From the IMG/VR virus record IMGVR_UViG_3300018719_000029, positions 1 through 41,608 of that record: DNA of 41,608 nucleotides. One strand, given 5' to 3'. The stretch is from a virus. Each line of letters opens with the position of its first letter. Within the stretch, counting starts at the first letter, position 1. A program made the position numbers and the translations under genes. Of the stretch, positions 23,037 to 30,325 are shown in pieces. The notes beneath the pieces were generated by a model. The model worked only from the letters and a program-made list of their open reading frames with translations. It did no database searches and was not told the DNA's origin.

Positions 23037-23342
23037 TCACCATACTTCGTCATTGGCTCTCGACTGTATCACCGTTACTCTCGTGCTGGTATGCTTGACC
23101 TTGCCTCTCCCCTTCTCCGGGTGCTCCTTGTTGTGGCATGTAGGACATATGCTTTCCAAGTTCTCCTCGTCCAGTGCTAGGTCAGGGTAGTCTTCCAAAG
23201 GCTTGATGTGATGGACTGTGTTGGCTGTTGTTATCTTCCCTCTCCTTAGACATGGCTGACATAGATAGTGATCTCGATTGAGTACAAACTTCCTACATCT
23301 TAGCCATTCCTTTGATTTGTAAAAGGGATTTACTTTTTTCAT
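23037..23342 (-). CDS. HNH endonuclease, packaging-associated
   Basis: A 101-residue HNH protein: zinc-binding CQPC, then HHIKPLEDYPDLALDEENLESICPTCHNKEH with the catalytic His-His, Asn and His. HNH proteins next to terminase are required for cos cleavage in HK97-like phages. The start at 23342 overlaps the previous stop (ATGA) and has no SD of its own, so it depends on coupling. The last 20 residues are a basic tail. Confidence 0.92.
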   Translation of the reverse strand: MKKVNPFYKSKEWLRCRKFVLNRDHYLCQPCLRRGKITTANTVHHIKPLEDYPDLALDEENLESICPTCHNKEHPEKGRGKVKHTSTRVTVIQSRANDEVW

Positions 23343-23722
23343 TTCGATGCAATGATAGGTATGATTGCACCAATGGCAATACCTATAGCGAAGGCTACAA
23401 ACGCCCAATGGTTTCTCATTAATGCCTTACCTATCCCGCTCCTGCCAACAACGAAATTACGAATGTTCCTTCGATGTGCTGCCTTCAACCTCTTCATAGA
23501 TGTCTGCTCAATGTACTTGATGGAGTACGGCATAATGAGACTTCCATATCTCCTATACAACTGGAACATTTCTTTCAATTCTTGTGCAGTGTAAGGCTTG
23601 GCTCTTTCCTCGGTGCGTAAGAGTTCTTCAATCACATCGTCTGTCAGCAGTTTAAATCCGTGCCGCTTCAACCATTTTGTTTTATTGGAGTAAATATTGT
23701 TTGTGTCCATGGAATTAATCAT
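23339..23722 (-). CDS. Phage protein with C-terminal membrane helix
   Basis: A 127-residue protein. Residues 1-100 are basic and helical (TKWLKRHGFKLLTDDVIEELLRTEERAKPYTAQELKEMFQLYRRYG... SMKRLKAAHRRNI). Residues 105-125 are one membrane helix (WAFVAFAIGIAIGAIIPII) so the body lies in the cytoplasm. I do not recognise a family. GGGGG lies 8 bases before the ATG; the gene overlaps both neighbours by 4 bases. Confidence 0.7.
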   Translation of the reverse strand: MINSMDTNNIYSNKTKWLKRHGFKLLTDDVIEELLRTEERAKPYTAQELKEMFQLYRRYGSLIMPYSIKYIEQTSMKRLKAAHRRNIRNFVVGRSGIGKALMRNHWAFVAFAIGIAIGAIIPIIASK

Positions 23723-23850
23723 GATCTCTTCCCCCTTTCGTTTTGCAAATATAAAGCTAGTAGCAAATAAAACGGGATTAGCTCGGCAACCTTCAAAGCT
23801 GCTGACACAAAGGCCGCTATAATCAAGGCCGTCTCAAAGAATCGAAGCAT
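23719..23850 (-). CDS. Small membrane protein
   Basis: A 43-residue peptide (MLRFFETALIIAAFVSAALKV...) with one or two hydrophobic segments (residues 6-18 and 26-34) and a basic tail. AGGGGGCG precedes the ATG and the stop overlaps the next start by 4 bases. Function unknown. Confidence 0.6.
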   Translation of the reverse strand: MLRFFETALIIAAFVSAALKVAELIPFYLLLALYLQNERGKRS

Positions 23851-23873
23851 CAATGACGCCCCCTGTCTTTTGT

Positions 23874-24197
23874 TCATGAATGTTCAATACGTGTTCTCAA
23901 TTCCTCCATCTTCTCTTTGATCTGCTGCTTAAGCTCTGCTTCTCTCTTAGCAACCTTTCTCTTAGCTTCCTTTGTGTGATCTGGACCAAGACTGGCGAAC
24001 ACCTTATGTGCACGTCTTATGCGCGCCTGTATGTTCCTTATCTCTGCATCTGTGTAATGAGATACATACTCGTGACTACAATGAGGGCAAACGAAATACA
24101 CTTTGTCTACGCCTCCAGATAGCCGCTGTGTTTGTATTTGATCTATGGCAAAGTCATTGCCGCACCCAGCGTCACAACGTGAGAGAAGTCCGTTCAC
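23874..24197 (-). CDS. Zinc-ribbon phage protein
   Basis: A 107-residue protein. An N-terminal zinc ribbon is formed by Cys8/Cys12 (RCDAGCG) and CPHC (residues 37-40). The rest is a charged helix (EAKRKVAKREAELKQQIKEKMEELRTRIEHS). Such proteins occur before terminase in many Firmicute siphoviruses. DNA or RNA binding is likely, the partner is unknown. Confidence 0.75.
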   Translation of the reverse strand: MNGLLSRCDAGCGNDFAIDQIQTQRLSGGVDKVYFVCPHCSHEYVSHYTDAEIRNIQARIRRAHKVFASLGPDHTKEAKRKVAKREAELKQQIKEKMEELRTRIEHS

Positions 24198-24201
24198 TCC
24201 A

Positions 24202-24441
24202 TCACACCTTCCTGTTAATCCGTCTGTTCTTAGACGAGTATCTTCTTTCGTCTAACTTTAGATAGGTATACTCAACAATCAACACTACGAGAGTCAGTAC
24301 CGACCCACCCCAAAACGGAGCGGTTACCCACCACCACGACCAATCAATTACGCCGCACAGCTTCAAGGTGACGAATACCACTCCGAGCAATCCAACAACT
24401 CCAATACCTCCGCTGCTATTACTACCTGTTTCCTTCGCCAT
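24202..24441 (-). CDS. Membrane protein, Fragile-X-F-like
   Basis: A 79-residue protein with two membrane helices (residues about 13-30 and 36-57: GVVFVTLKLCGVIDWSWWWVTAPFWGG) and a basic tail. The KLxGxIxWSWWWVxAPxW pattern matches the small 'transmembrane Fragile-X-F' proteins of phages. The ATG at 24441 has GGTAGGTG upstream and lies within the end of the DUF3310 gene. Confidence 0.8.
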   Translation of the reverse strand: MAKETGSNSSGGIGVVGLLGVVFVTLKLCGVIDWSWWWVTAPFWGGSVLTLVVLIVEYTYLKLDERRYSSKNRRINRKV

Positions 24442-24658
24442 TTTCTTCACCTACCGTTTCTATCAGCTTGTTTAAGTACCATTGGGCCTTTTTAAGATCC
24501 TCTACGCCGTTCTTTCTCTTCCATCTCCATAAATATTTCAAGATGTTACCGGTGGTATATGCTTCAAATCCTGTTAGGTCTTCTGTAGCTACCTGTATGG
24601 CGTCAATACACTCGATCTTTCCGGAAGTATAATGAGTTGGGTTTATTGGATCATTCAT
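24422..24658 (-). CDS. DUF3310 (SaV-like) protein
   Basis: A 78-residue protein with the full DUF3310 pattern: INPTHYTSGKIECIDAIQVATEDLTGFEAYTTGNILKYLWRWKRKNGVEDLKKAQWYLNKLI. It is widespread in phages; annotation as a nucleotide kinase is not supported here by a P-loop. AGGTGATCC precedes the ATG. Confidence 0.9.
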   Translation of the reverse strand: MNDPINPTHYTSGKIECIDAIQVATEDLTGFEAYTTGNILKYLWRWKRKNGVEDLKKAQWYLNKLIETVGEENGEGNR

Positions 24659-24662
24659 AGGA

Positions 24663-24824
24663 TCACCTCACACATAAAACAATGAAAATTAAGAACAACA
24701 TACTATAGATCGCTTGTTGGTATTCGCCCTTCCGATAGTGTCGACTACCTATAATGGCAATCACCGTCCCTCCGATAAGCATTAGCGCTCTTAACGTAAG
24801 TATCATCCACTCTATCCAATTCAC
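24663..24824 (-). CDS. Small membrane protein
   Basis: A 53-residue peptide starting GTG with GGAGGTAGGAAG upstream. Two hydrophobic helices (LTLRALMLIGGTVIAIIG and SMLFLIFIVLCV) flank a short basic loop (SRHYRKGEYQQ). Four bases separate it from the DUF3310 start. Function unknown. Confidence 0.6.
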   Translation of the reverse strand: MNWIEWMILTLRALMLIGGTVIAIIGSRHYRKGEYQQAIYSMLFLIFIVLCVR

Positions 24825-24836
24825 CTTCCTACCTCC

Positions 24837-26027
24837 TCACACATAATGAATTGATTCAAGCTCTTTTTCGCTGTATTCGAATAACATGAATCTTTTATGC
24901 GCTCCTACAAATCCGTTGTCACGATGCCATTTATCCGTGATGTTCCGTGTTGCCAGCGTCCTTACTGCCATGCCGAATACGTCTTTTGTTTCCTCGACGT
25001 GTAAATGTCCCGTGTGGATCTCCCTGTTCTTTGCTCCGCTCCATTCCAACGGGAACTCTATCGGGAATATATTGTGAAGGTTTTTTCTGGCTTTATCTCC
25101 ATGTGTGATGCCTATGAAGTTATCCCCGAAGACGTAAGCTTTTCTTTCCTGCATTTGATCATCCACATTTACTTGCGGGTATCGCTCTTTGATTAGCTGT
25201 ACAAAAGCCCAGGCGAAACTCTCGTCATGGTTGCCGATCGAATAGACAATGTTCACTTTGTTTGATTGCCTTATCGCATGTTCTATCAGCGGTTCGAAGA
25301 ACTTTCTCGCATCGTTCCAAGCCTTCACCATGTCCGCCGCTTCAATCTGCGTCCCGTTAGCCGTCTGCCCTCTGAAATTGTCATTGTGGAGCATGTCTTG
25401 GCCCAAAATAAATAAAACCTCCTCCCATTTACAGAGAGAAAGCTTTTCGATGATCTTTTGTTGTGTTGGTTTATAGTATTCATAATCCGAGATACCAAAG
25501 TGAGCGTCGAAAATGGGGATTTCAAGCATCCTCTTTTCGGTCACCTTGGCCGGATTAGACGTAATGACGATTGGTTTTATGTTTTTGATCTCTTCTATTA
25601 GGTCTGCTATGTTCGGCCCGTTGCTTTTTGGCTTAACGGTTATTTGGCTCGAAAACAGCGTTACCGTGCCGTCTTGTTTGTTGTGTTGATTCCATTCAGA
25701 CCATTTGGAGGATATCAATTCCCACTCGTTAGGATTGTACCCATGGGCATCAAGCAAGTATTTTGGGTCTTTGATCTTTTCTTTAGCGATCCGTACCAAC
25801 CTATCCGATCTATGTGCCCCATTTGGCAGTATTTCAAACGATTCTTTGTATCCGGTAGGTGCTGGAGAAGCTTCCACGCGTTTTAGACGTTTACGGACAC
25901 CTTCCGAGGATATGAACAACTTGAATTCCTCGGTCAATTTCGCGGCAATTTCTGCGAGCGTGCCACTCCCTCTCAATTCTTCCAAACGCCTTATTTCCTC
26001 TGGTGTCCATGTCGAATGTTTCTTCAT
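24837..26027 (-). CDS. Metallophosphoesterase with N-terminal HTH
   Basis: A 396-residue protein. Residues 5-50 (TWTPEEIRRLEELRGSGTLAEIAAKL... GVRKRLKRV) form a SANT/Myb-like HTH. Residues 168-390 are a calcineurin-type phosphoesterase: FDAHFG (Asp174, His176), GQDMLH (Asp211), GNHDES (265-270), THGD (His309) and HTGHLHVE (338-345). The combination suggests a nuclease or phosphatase acting at a specific DNA site. It lies between the late regulator/tRNA region and the terminase genes, so packaging or head-related DNA work is possible. AAAGGAGG precedes the ATG. Confidence 0.85.
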   Translation of the reverse strand: MKKHSTWTPEEIRRLEELRGSGTLAEIAAKLTEEFKLFISSEGVRKRLKRVEASPAPTGYKESFEILPNGAHRSDRLVRIAKEKIKDPKYLLDAHGYNPNEWELISSKWSEWNQHNKQDGTVTLFSSQITVKPKSNGPNIADLIEEIKNIKPIVITSNPAKVTEKRMLEIPIFDAHFGISDYEYYKPTQQKIIEKLSLCKWEEVLFILGQDMLHNDNFRGQTANGTQIEAADMVKAWNDARKFFEPLIEHAIRQSNKVNIVYSIGNHDESFAWAFVQLIKERYPQVNVDDQMQERKAYVFGDNFIGITHGDKARKNLHNIFPIEFPLEWSGAKNREIHTGHLHVEETKDVFGMAVRTLATRNITDKWHRDNGFVGAHKRFMLFEYSEKELESIHYV

Positions 26028-26063
26028 CCAAGCACCTCCTTTGCATTGTCTTTTTATTTCTTA

Positions 26064-26137
26064 TGCTCCCTGTTGGACTCGAACCAACGACCACCGGGAT
26101 ATAAGCCCGGCACTCTTACCATCTGAGTTAAGGGAAC
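26064..26137 (-). tRNA. tRNA-Ile (anticodon UAU)
   Basis: A 74-base cloverleaf: acceptor GTTCCCT/AGGGAGC, D stem ACTC/GAGT, anticodon stem CCGGG/CCCGG with loop CTTATAT (anticodon UAU), T arm GTTGG-TTCGAGT-CCAAC, discriminator A, CCA not encoded. It reads AUA, a rare isoleucine codon in many hosts. It is intact in every stem. Confidence 0.9.
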
Positions 26138-26150
26138 GTAAAAAAACGCC

Positions 26151-26282
26151 TTATTGGCGACTGAATTTTGATTTCGCACAACGACATATACCAATTATGA
26201 TTAAGCCGATGAAAATTCCGGGAATGAACCATAATTTGTGATACCAAGGCATTGCTCTCAATAACGCATATTCTAATCCCAA
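26151..26282 (-). CDS. Small membrane protein near tRNA-Ile
   Basis: A 43-residue peptide (start TTG, AAGGAG 8 bases upstream; MGLEYALLRAMPWYHKLWF...) with one strong membrane helix (FIPGIFIGLIIIGICRC) and a basic C-terminus. It lies just upstream of the tRNA on the same strand. The frame is open further upstream but without an SD. Function unknown. Confidence 0.55.
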   Translation of the reverse strand: MGLEYALLRAMPWYHKLWFIPGIFIGLIIIGICRCAKSKFSRQ

Positions 26283-26436
26283 AATAATCAACTCCTTTGT
26301 TATGTACACCGCTTTATTTAGGCAGCGGCAGCCTCCACGATCCATACCTTATGCGCTGTGGTCACGCAAGCGATAAACGCCGGAGGTCGTTTGTCAGGTC
26401 TGGAGTAGCCAATATATAGAGGTTATGAATACCAAA

Positions 26437-26465
26437 TTAAAAAGAGCAACGTTTGACCGCTGCTC
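26437..26465 (-). terminator. Rho-independent terminator after the tRNA-like element
   Basis: Minus strand GAGCAGCG-GTCAAA-CGTTGCTC stem of eight pairs (one G-U) followed by TTTTTAATT. It ends the transcript carrying the late regulator and the tRNA-like sequence. Confidence 0.8.
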
Positions 26466-26562
26466 CTTGGTCTACATATGGATTTGGGGCGCTGCGGTTT
26501 ACCACATCAACCTAATCAAGGCTCGTGGCCGGACCATAGTCGCGATGACTTAGCCCCGGTCG

Positions 26563-26660
26563 TGGGCTCCTGTGTTGGACTCGAACCAACTTCTCAACGC
26601 CTTAAAGCAATTATAGAACAAAATCATAATGCCAACCACACTAGACTGAGCTACGCTTAA
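26563..26660 (-). tRNA. Degenerate tRNA-like sequence
   Basis: A TAGCTCAG D-arm start (about 26647-26653), a T arm GTTGG-TTCGAGT-CCAAC identical to that of tRNA-Ile, and ACAGGAGC-CCA at the 3' end are present. The 5' acceptor arm (TTAAGCG) does not pair with the 3' arm, the D stem is broken, and the anticodon region is abnormally long with a nine-base loop containing TTTTG. It may be a decaying phage tRNA (perhaps Gln) or a chimera of two. Confidence 0.45.
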
Positions 26661-26747
26661 CCTTTAACGCATGATCAGCATTATCATTGCACATGATTAT
26701 GTGCCTCTATTAATAAGGTGGCATCCGATAGGGTTAAAAACCGATTT

Positions 26748-27305
26748 TTAGAGCGCCAGCAGAAAAATGTTATTATTTAAGCTTTCGTTTACCTTTTTCT
26801 CTGCTTTCACGATGAACTCATGAACTGTTACTTGTGATATGTTTAACGCTTTGGCTATCTGGCGTTCAGAATAACATCCACAGTATTTCATCTCGTAACA
26901 TTCGCGTTCTCTTGGAGTTAGAAGGTATAAAGCTTCCTCGATCATTTCCCGTTCGCTGTCTGTTATCGTTGTTGGGCTGCCACAGGCAGCAGGATTGGCG
27001 AACGATTGCATTTTTAACGGGTCCATAACTATTTCTAGTTGTTCCCTGGATCTTCTGTGTATGGACCGCCTGGAGCCTTTGCCGTGCCCTCTATTCAGCC
27101 AGTCTATCGCAAAGTTTAGATTGCTCATATACCAGTTGATCCGCTCACAATCTTCTTTTGCTTCGTTAAGCATGTATACCAGTTCTTCATTGCCGGGGTC
27201 TGCTTCGCTCTTTTGCTCCAGTTCTTTGCGCTTTACATCAGCTTTTATCTTTACTTTGTGTAGCTGATACCTAGTCAATCGGTAGCTTTTTAGTAGGTCG
27301 CGCAT
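26748..27305 (-). CDS. Sigma-70 region 4-like late regulator
   Basis: A 185-residue protein. The C-terminal part (about 125-172: LLTPRERECYEMKYCGCYSERQIAKALNISQVTVHEFIVKAEKKV) is a sigma-70 region-4 helix-turn-helix. The N-terminal half is coiled coil (HKVKIKADVKRKELEQKSEADPGNEELVYMLNEAKEDC). Proteins of this form at the end of Firmicute phage early operons (ArpU/Xpf type) switch on late transcription. The ATG at 27305 has GGAGGGG upstream, two bases after the previous stop. It should act on a promoter near the late operon start. Confidence 0.8.
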   Translation of the reverse strand: MRDLLKSYRLTRYQLHKVKIKADVKRKELEQKSEADPGNEELVYMLNEAKEDCERINWYMSNLNFAIDWLNRGHGKGSRRSIHRRSREQLEIVMDPLKMQSFANPAACGSPTTITDSEREMIEEALYLLTPRERECYEMKYCGCYSERQIAKALNISQVTVHEFIVKAEKKVNESLNNNIFLLAL

Positions 27306-27307
27306 CC

Positions 27308-27514
27308 TCACCCCTCCAATATGTCCATCAAATCTATTTGGCCTTCTGTCGAATACTCCGACCTATCCACTATCAGACCTTCATCAACCCACTTTTGCGG
27401 CGCTTCCTTGGCGTAGTGAGGCCAGACCATCTCCCCGGCTCTGTGACGCTTTGGATCGGCGTTTTCGGCCTTCTGGGTCCACACCCAAAATGATTTAGCT
27501 GATATTTTGGTCAT
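27308..27514 (-). CDS. Small early protein, unknown
   Basis: A 68-residue soluble protein (MTKISAKSFWVWTQKAENADPKRH... MVWPHYAKEAPQKWVDEGLIV). I do not recognise it. GGTGATGA lies before the ATG at 27514. It overlaps the previous gene by 20 bases and ends 2 bases before the late regulator. Confidence 0.6.
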   Translation of the reverse strand: MTKISAKSFWVWTQKAENADPKRHRAGEMVWPHYAKEAPQKWVDEGLIVDRSEYSTEGQIDLMDILEG

Positions 27515-27896
27515 ATTCATCACCATTTGCTTTTCTAAATGTGTCCCTATGTGCTTTTCTTCCTCCAGGCTTAATTCCTAAAACTCTTGCCCTGATTCGT
27601 AGGGCCTTTGGTGTACGTTCAGGAATAAACCGGGCGGATAATTCTATGAAATCAGCCTTTGGATAAGCTTTCATCAGTGATACAAGTTCCCTATCGTCTC
27701 GTTCTGTCCATCTATACCGGGCACCCGCTCCGGCCTTCTTCCGTTTGTGGAATATCACTACCCCGGCCTTGACATCTAAGTAAGTGACTGCGAAGCCATT
27801 CGCCCGATGGTCGTATATAATCCTATCCACATCTTTTAATGACATATTGTCAATATAAACCCTTTTATATGGATGCTCGCCTTCCCATTCATACAT
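27495..27896 (-). CDS. SANT/Myb-like DNA-binding protein
   Basis: A 133-residue protein. Residues 62-115 (YRWTERDDRELVSLMKAYPKADFIELSARFIPERTPKALRIRARVLG) fit a Myb/SANT helix-turn-helix. The N-terminus is beta-rich (EHPYKRVYIDNMSLKDVDRIIYDHRANGFAVTYLDVKAGVVIF). It is the first gene after an intergenic repeat and has GGGAGGG before the ATG. A regulator role next to the late activator is plausible. Confidence 0.7.
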   Translation of the reverse strand: MYEWEGEHPYKRVYIDNMSLKDVDRIIYDHRANGFAVTYLDVKAGVVIFHKRKKAGAGARYRWTERDDRELVSLMKAYPKADFIELSARFIPERTPKALRIRARVLGIKPGGRKAHRDTFRKANGDEYDQNIS

Positions 27897-27940
27897 GTTT
27901 TATCCCTCCCTAACCCCGATATCCGGCCCCCGCTTCGCTG

Positions 27941-27974
27941 GGTTTATTCGGTCGCTTGTCGAGGGCCTTCGGCC
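27941..27974 (+). repeat. Intergenic repeat, copy 1
   Basis: Core TTTATTCGGTCG followed by CGAGGGCCTTCGGCC. It shares its core with copies at 30915-30945 and, inverted, 31935-31961. It lies in the 84-base gap before the SANT-like gene; GGCC-TTC-GGCC can form a hairpin. Confidence 0.55.
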
Positions 27975-27980
27975 TATTTG

Positions 27981-28472
27981 TTACGCTGTCGCCTTTTCAG
28001 CATCTTCGATGACTTTGAAAAATTCGCTAGCCTTAATTTCCTTGAACCCATGGGGCGTTTTTTCTTGGCACGGGTCTATAGAACAATAGACAATGCCATC
28101 AATTTCGAACAATCTACTACGGTATCTTCCACCTTCAGGGCTAATGTAGAAGATCAGCCGGGGCTTATGCTTTATTCTGATTCCGGCTTCCTTTAACGTC
28201 TTAACCCAAGCCTTAGCGACTTTAGAATTACCTTTGAACTTCTGTAAACCATCGTTTATAGGTAACGCGAGAACCTGACCAAAATTTTCCTTATCCTTAT
28301 CCGTTGGCACGATATAAAAAGCAGTATCAGTTACAAAATAAGATTCCGACTCGATATTGTTTGCTTGATTAAACTCATGAATCAATTCTCTAACACGAGA
28401 ACGGTTTTCTTTATATTCAAACCAATCTTTATGCAATTCACTTTCCTCGGTAACAATAAAATATCTTTCCAT
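27981..28472 (-). CDS. Early phage protein, unknown
   Basis: A 163-residue soluble protein (MERYFIVTEESELHKDWFEYKENRSRVRELIHEFNQANNIES...). The middle reads FYIVPTDKDKENFGQVLALPINDGLQKFKGNSKVAKAWVKTLKEAGI; no known motif. Length and position resemble conserved hypotheticals of Firmicute phages. I chose the ATG at 28472; the longer frame has no SD. Confidence 0.7.
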   Translation of the reverse strand: MERYFIVTEESELHKDWFEYKENRSRVRELIHEFNQANNIESESYFVTDTAFYIVPTDKDKENFGQVLALPINDGLQKFKGNSKVAKAWVKTLKEAGIRIKHKPRLIFYISPEGGRYRSRLFEIDGIVYCSIDPCQEKTPHGFKEIKASEFFKVIEDAEKATA

Positions 28473-28509
28473 ACTCTTTATCTCTCCCTTTGGTTTATGA
28501 TGGGGTAAC

Positions 28510-28614
28510 TCACCGCTGTCGGCCCATTTTGTAAAAATTCCATATGATAAATAACAGGGAAGCAAGAACCACTACGACAACTACTGAAAAAATCGATATG
28601 ACAAGGATCTCCAC
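28510..28614 (-). CDS. Small membrane peptide
   Basis: A 34-residue peptide starting GTG with AAGGGAG upstream. Residues 2-27 form one membrane helix (EILVISIFSVVVVVVLASL...), followed by NFYKMGRQR, a basic cytoplasmic end. Function unknown. Confidence 0.55.
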   Translation of the reverse strand: MEILVISIFSVVVVVVLASLLFIIWNFYKMGRQR

Positions 28615-28651
28615 TTTACTAGCTCCCTTTGGTAATGGGTTGTTTAGGGGT

Positions 28652-28924
28652 TTATTCCTCCCCTGGTAGGTTAATAGAGGTCCATTCAGCTAACCCCATA
28701 ACTACATATCCTTCTTTCACATATGCCGGATCATCCAAGATGTACGATACTTTCTTACAAATGGCTGAACCCGTGTACTCGTTATCATTCGGGTCAAACT
28801 CTCGTAATACCAGCATGTCGCCTACTTTAAAGTTCCTGTCATTGCTCCGTATCTCAAAGGTTTTTGATCCGTCCCATACAGCTTGGAAGTATTGAGGCCA
28901 TATTTTAAGCTCGTGTTTGTTCAC
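28652..28924 (-). CDS. DUF3850/ASCH-like RNA-binding protein
   Basis: A 90-residue protein with the DUF3850 signature HELKIWPQYFQAVWDGSKTFEIRSNDRNFKVGDMLVLREFDP, a PUA/ASCH-like beta-barrel thought to bind RNA. The start is GTG (AAGGAGG upstream), overlapping the preceding stop by 4 bases. Confidence 0.9.
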   Translation of the reverse strand: MNKHELKIWPQYFQAVWDGSKTFEIRSNDRNFKVGDMLVLREFDPNDNEYTGSAICKKVSYILDDPAYVKEGYVVMGLAEWTSINLPGEE

Positions 28925-29286
28925 TTTGCTTCTTCCTCCTTATCTCCGTATAGGGATGACAACGTTTTGAATGCTTCATGATATACTCGGGCTTCGACTG
29001 TGTATGCTTCTGCTTTATTAGTCATCTTTAGGATTCGTTCTAGGGATTCACGTAGTTTATTTTCCCGGGCTTCTGCGGCTTCTGCTCGTTCTCTGTGCTT
29101 ATGTAGCGCCGCGCAAGCTGCATCATAGGCTTCTGGTGTCGGGTATTGCCTGAATGCTTCTAAGCGCCATCTCTCGGCTTCTGCGTGCCAGTGCGATGCG
29201 ATTTTATATAAGTCCTCATCGTCCGGGTCTCGCTCCCATTCATTCAGTTCTTCAAGATACCGTTTATCCTTGTGCCAGTCTCTCAT
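28921..29286 (-). CDS. RDWHKD coiled-coil protein A
   Basis: A 121-residue helical protein starting MRDWHKDKRYLEELNEW. The stretch from residue 55 is coiled coil (AALHKHRERAEAAEARENKLRESLERIL). The RDWHKD start is shared with the next gene, so the two are partial paralogues. No known function. Confidence 0.7.
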   Translation of the reverse strand: MRDWHKDKRYLEELNEWERDPDDEDLYKIASHWHAEAERWRLEAFRQYPTPEAYDAACAALHKHRERAEAAEARENKLRESLERILKMTNKAEAYTVEARVYHEAFKTLSSLYGDKEEEAK

Positions 29287-29810
29287 CCCTGCGTCTCCTC
29301 CTTCTCTAGGGGATAAAAGGGCCGTAAGAGATTAATCATTTTCTCTACGGTATCTAAGGGATCATCAAATGGGTCCATTGCTTCCCATGCATCGAGAGCT
29401 TCTTTTATTGCCGCTTGTGTTTTATCTGCTCGTTCTCGTTCTTCATGAGCAAGATCAATAACGTTTTGATACATTTCTCTTGCTTCATCCCTAGATGCAT
29501 CAGTAATACGCAAGAGGTTTGTTTTATGGTTAAGTTGCTCTTCAAGTTTATCTGCCCGTTCTTTTACCTGTTCTAACTGCTTCATCTTGATATCCAACAT
29601 TTGCTCCAAGTTGTCCGCACGTTCTTTCTCTGCTGCGGCCTTCTCCCTTAATTGCAAAGCGTCGTCCCGGACTTCTGCGTATTGTTGAAGCCAGTACATC
29701 GGCATTTGCGGTTGTTCTGCAATTAGGTCACGTGTTGCCCATCCTGATCCTCTCTGGAAGTCTTCGCACAACTTCATATCCTTGTGCCAGTCTCTAACCT
29801 GTTTAGTCAT
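29283..29810 (-). CDS. RDWHKD coiled-coil protein B
   Basis: A 175-residue helical protein (MTKQVRDWHKDMKLCEDFQRGSGW...) with a long coiled coil (residues 45-140; EKAAAEKERADNLEQMLDIK). The true start at 29810 follows GGAGGTATCCC, and the SD is formed by the end of the preceding gene, which it overlaps by 8 bases. It shares RDWHKD with the neighbour downstream. Confidence 0.7.
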   Translation of the reverse strand: MTKQVRDWHKDMKLCEDFQRGSGWATRDLIAEQPQMPMYWLQQYAEVRDDALQLREKAAAEKERADNLEQMLDIKMKQLEQVKERADKLEEQLNHKTNLLRITDASRDEAREMYQNVIDLAHEERERADKTQAAIKEALDAWEAMDPFDDPLDTVEKMINLLRPFYPLEKEETQG

Positions 29811-30171
29811 GGGATACCTCCAAAAGTTCGTAGTCCGATTTTTTCCCACATTTAGGACAAATAAAGAATGCACCCTCTCCTGGAGCCTCATTAATGCGTG
29901 TGATTGGATATCCACACTTTTTTTCAGTTGCTAAATCCCAATCTCGGTCTGACGACGTTTCGTTGCAGTGGTAACATCTTCTCACCTTATCCCCCGGCTT
30001 TATGGTTGGTACTGGAGCAGGATCGGGGTCGAACTTCCCTTCGTTTATTGCGTCTTCGATAAGATCAAACTTTTCAAGAGGCGGCACAGTCGTAGTCCAG
30101 AATTTATCTGCTTCCTCGCTCTTCTCTAGCCATTCCAGCAGCTTATCTGCATCTATTAGCCTTTTATCCAT
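29803..30171 (-). CDS. Zinc-ribbon protein with PTIKPGDKVR segment
   Basis: A 122-residue protein. N-terminus MDKRLIDADKLLEWLEKSEEADKF is the 'LIDADxL' start of many phage proteins. Residues about 55-66 read APVPTIKPGDKVR, a KOW-like segment also present in the gene at 30318. A zinc ribbon follows: CYHC (68-71) and CPKC (103-106). The start ATG lies after GGAGGTATCCC; its stop overlaps the next gene. Confidence 0.7.
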   Translation of the reverse strand: MDKRLIDADKLLEWLEKSEEADKFWTTTVPPLEKFDLIEDAINEGKFDPDPAPVPTIKPGDKVRRCYHCNETSSDRDWDLATEKKCGYPITRINEAPGEGAFFICPKCGKKSDYELLEVSHD

Positions 30172-30325
30172 GGGATACCTCCACAATCTCATATCGTTCA
30201 GCACCGTACAGCGCGCGCCCTAATTCTGCTTCTTCTTCCGAAGGTTTTTTGTCGATAATTAAACTTTCAAGCTTATCCAAGCCGGATTTAAGGTTGTATA
30301 AGATCACCTGATACTGTTTAGTCAC
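30164..30325 (-). CDS. Small helical protein of the overlapping cassette
   Basis: A 53-residue protein (start GTG, GGAGGTGG upstream; MTKQYQVILYNLKSGLDKLE...) ending in ERYEIVEVSHG. The end EVSH- is the same as in the gene at 29803 because both encode the SD of the next gene. Overlaps of 8 bases at each end. Confidence 0.65.
   Translation of the reverse strand: MTKQYQVILYNLKSGLDKLESLIIDKKPSEEEAELGRALYGAERYEIVEVSHG

Larger units (their letters stand above)
26283..26747. other. 465-base non-coding gap with RNA-like elements
   Basis: It holds a terminator (26437-26465), a degenerate tRNA (26563-26660), a perfect palindrome GCACAT-GATT-ATGTGC (26689-26704) and a GC-rich stretch 26466-26560 with no ORF on either strand that has an SD. 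The stretch 26340-26430 holds nothing I recognise. It separates the late regulator gene from the late operon, so a late promoter is expected here or just downstream, but I could not identify one. Confidence 0.6.

Noticed and set aside
22838-23053. Minus-strand ORF of 71 codons across the cos candidate
   Set aside because: No SD at its start, atypical composition, and it overlaps the ends of both real neighbours in other frames.
25705-26241. Plus-strand ORF of 178 codons
   Set aside because: Antisense to the metallophosphoesterase gene and across the tRNA-Ile; its sequence includes the well-known tRNA-shadow reading (CWTRTNDHR). No SD.
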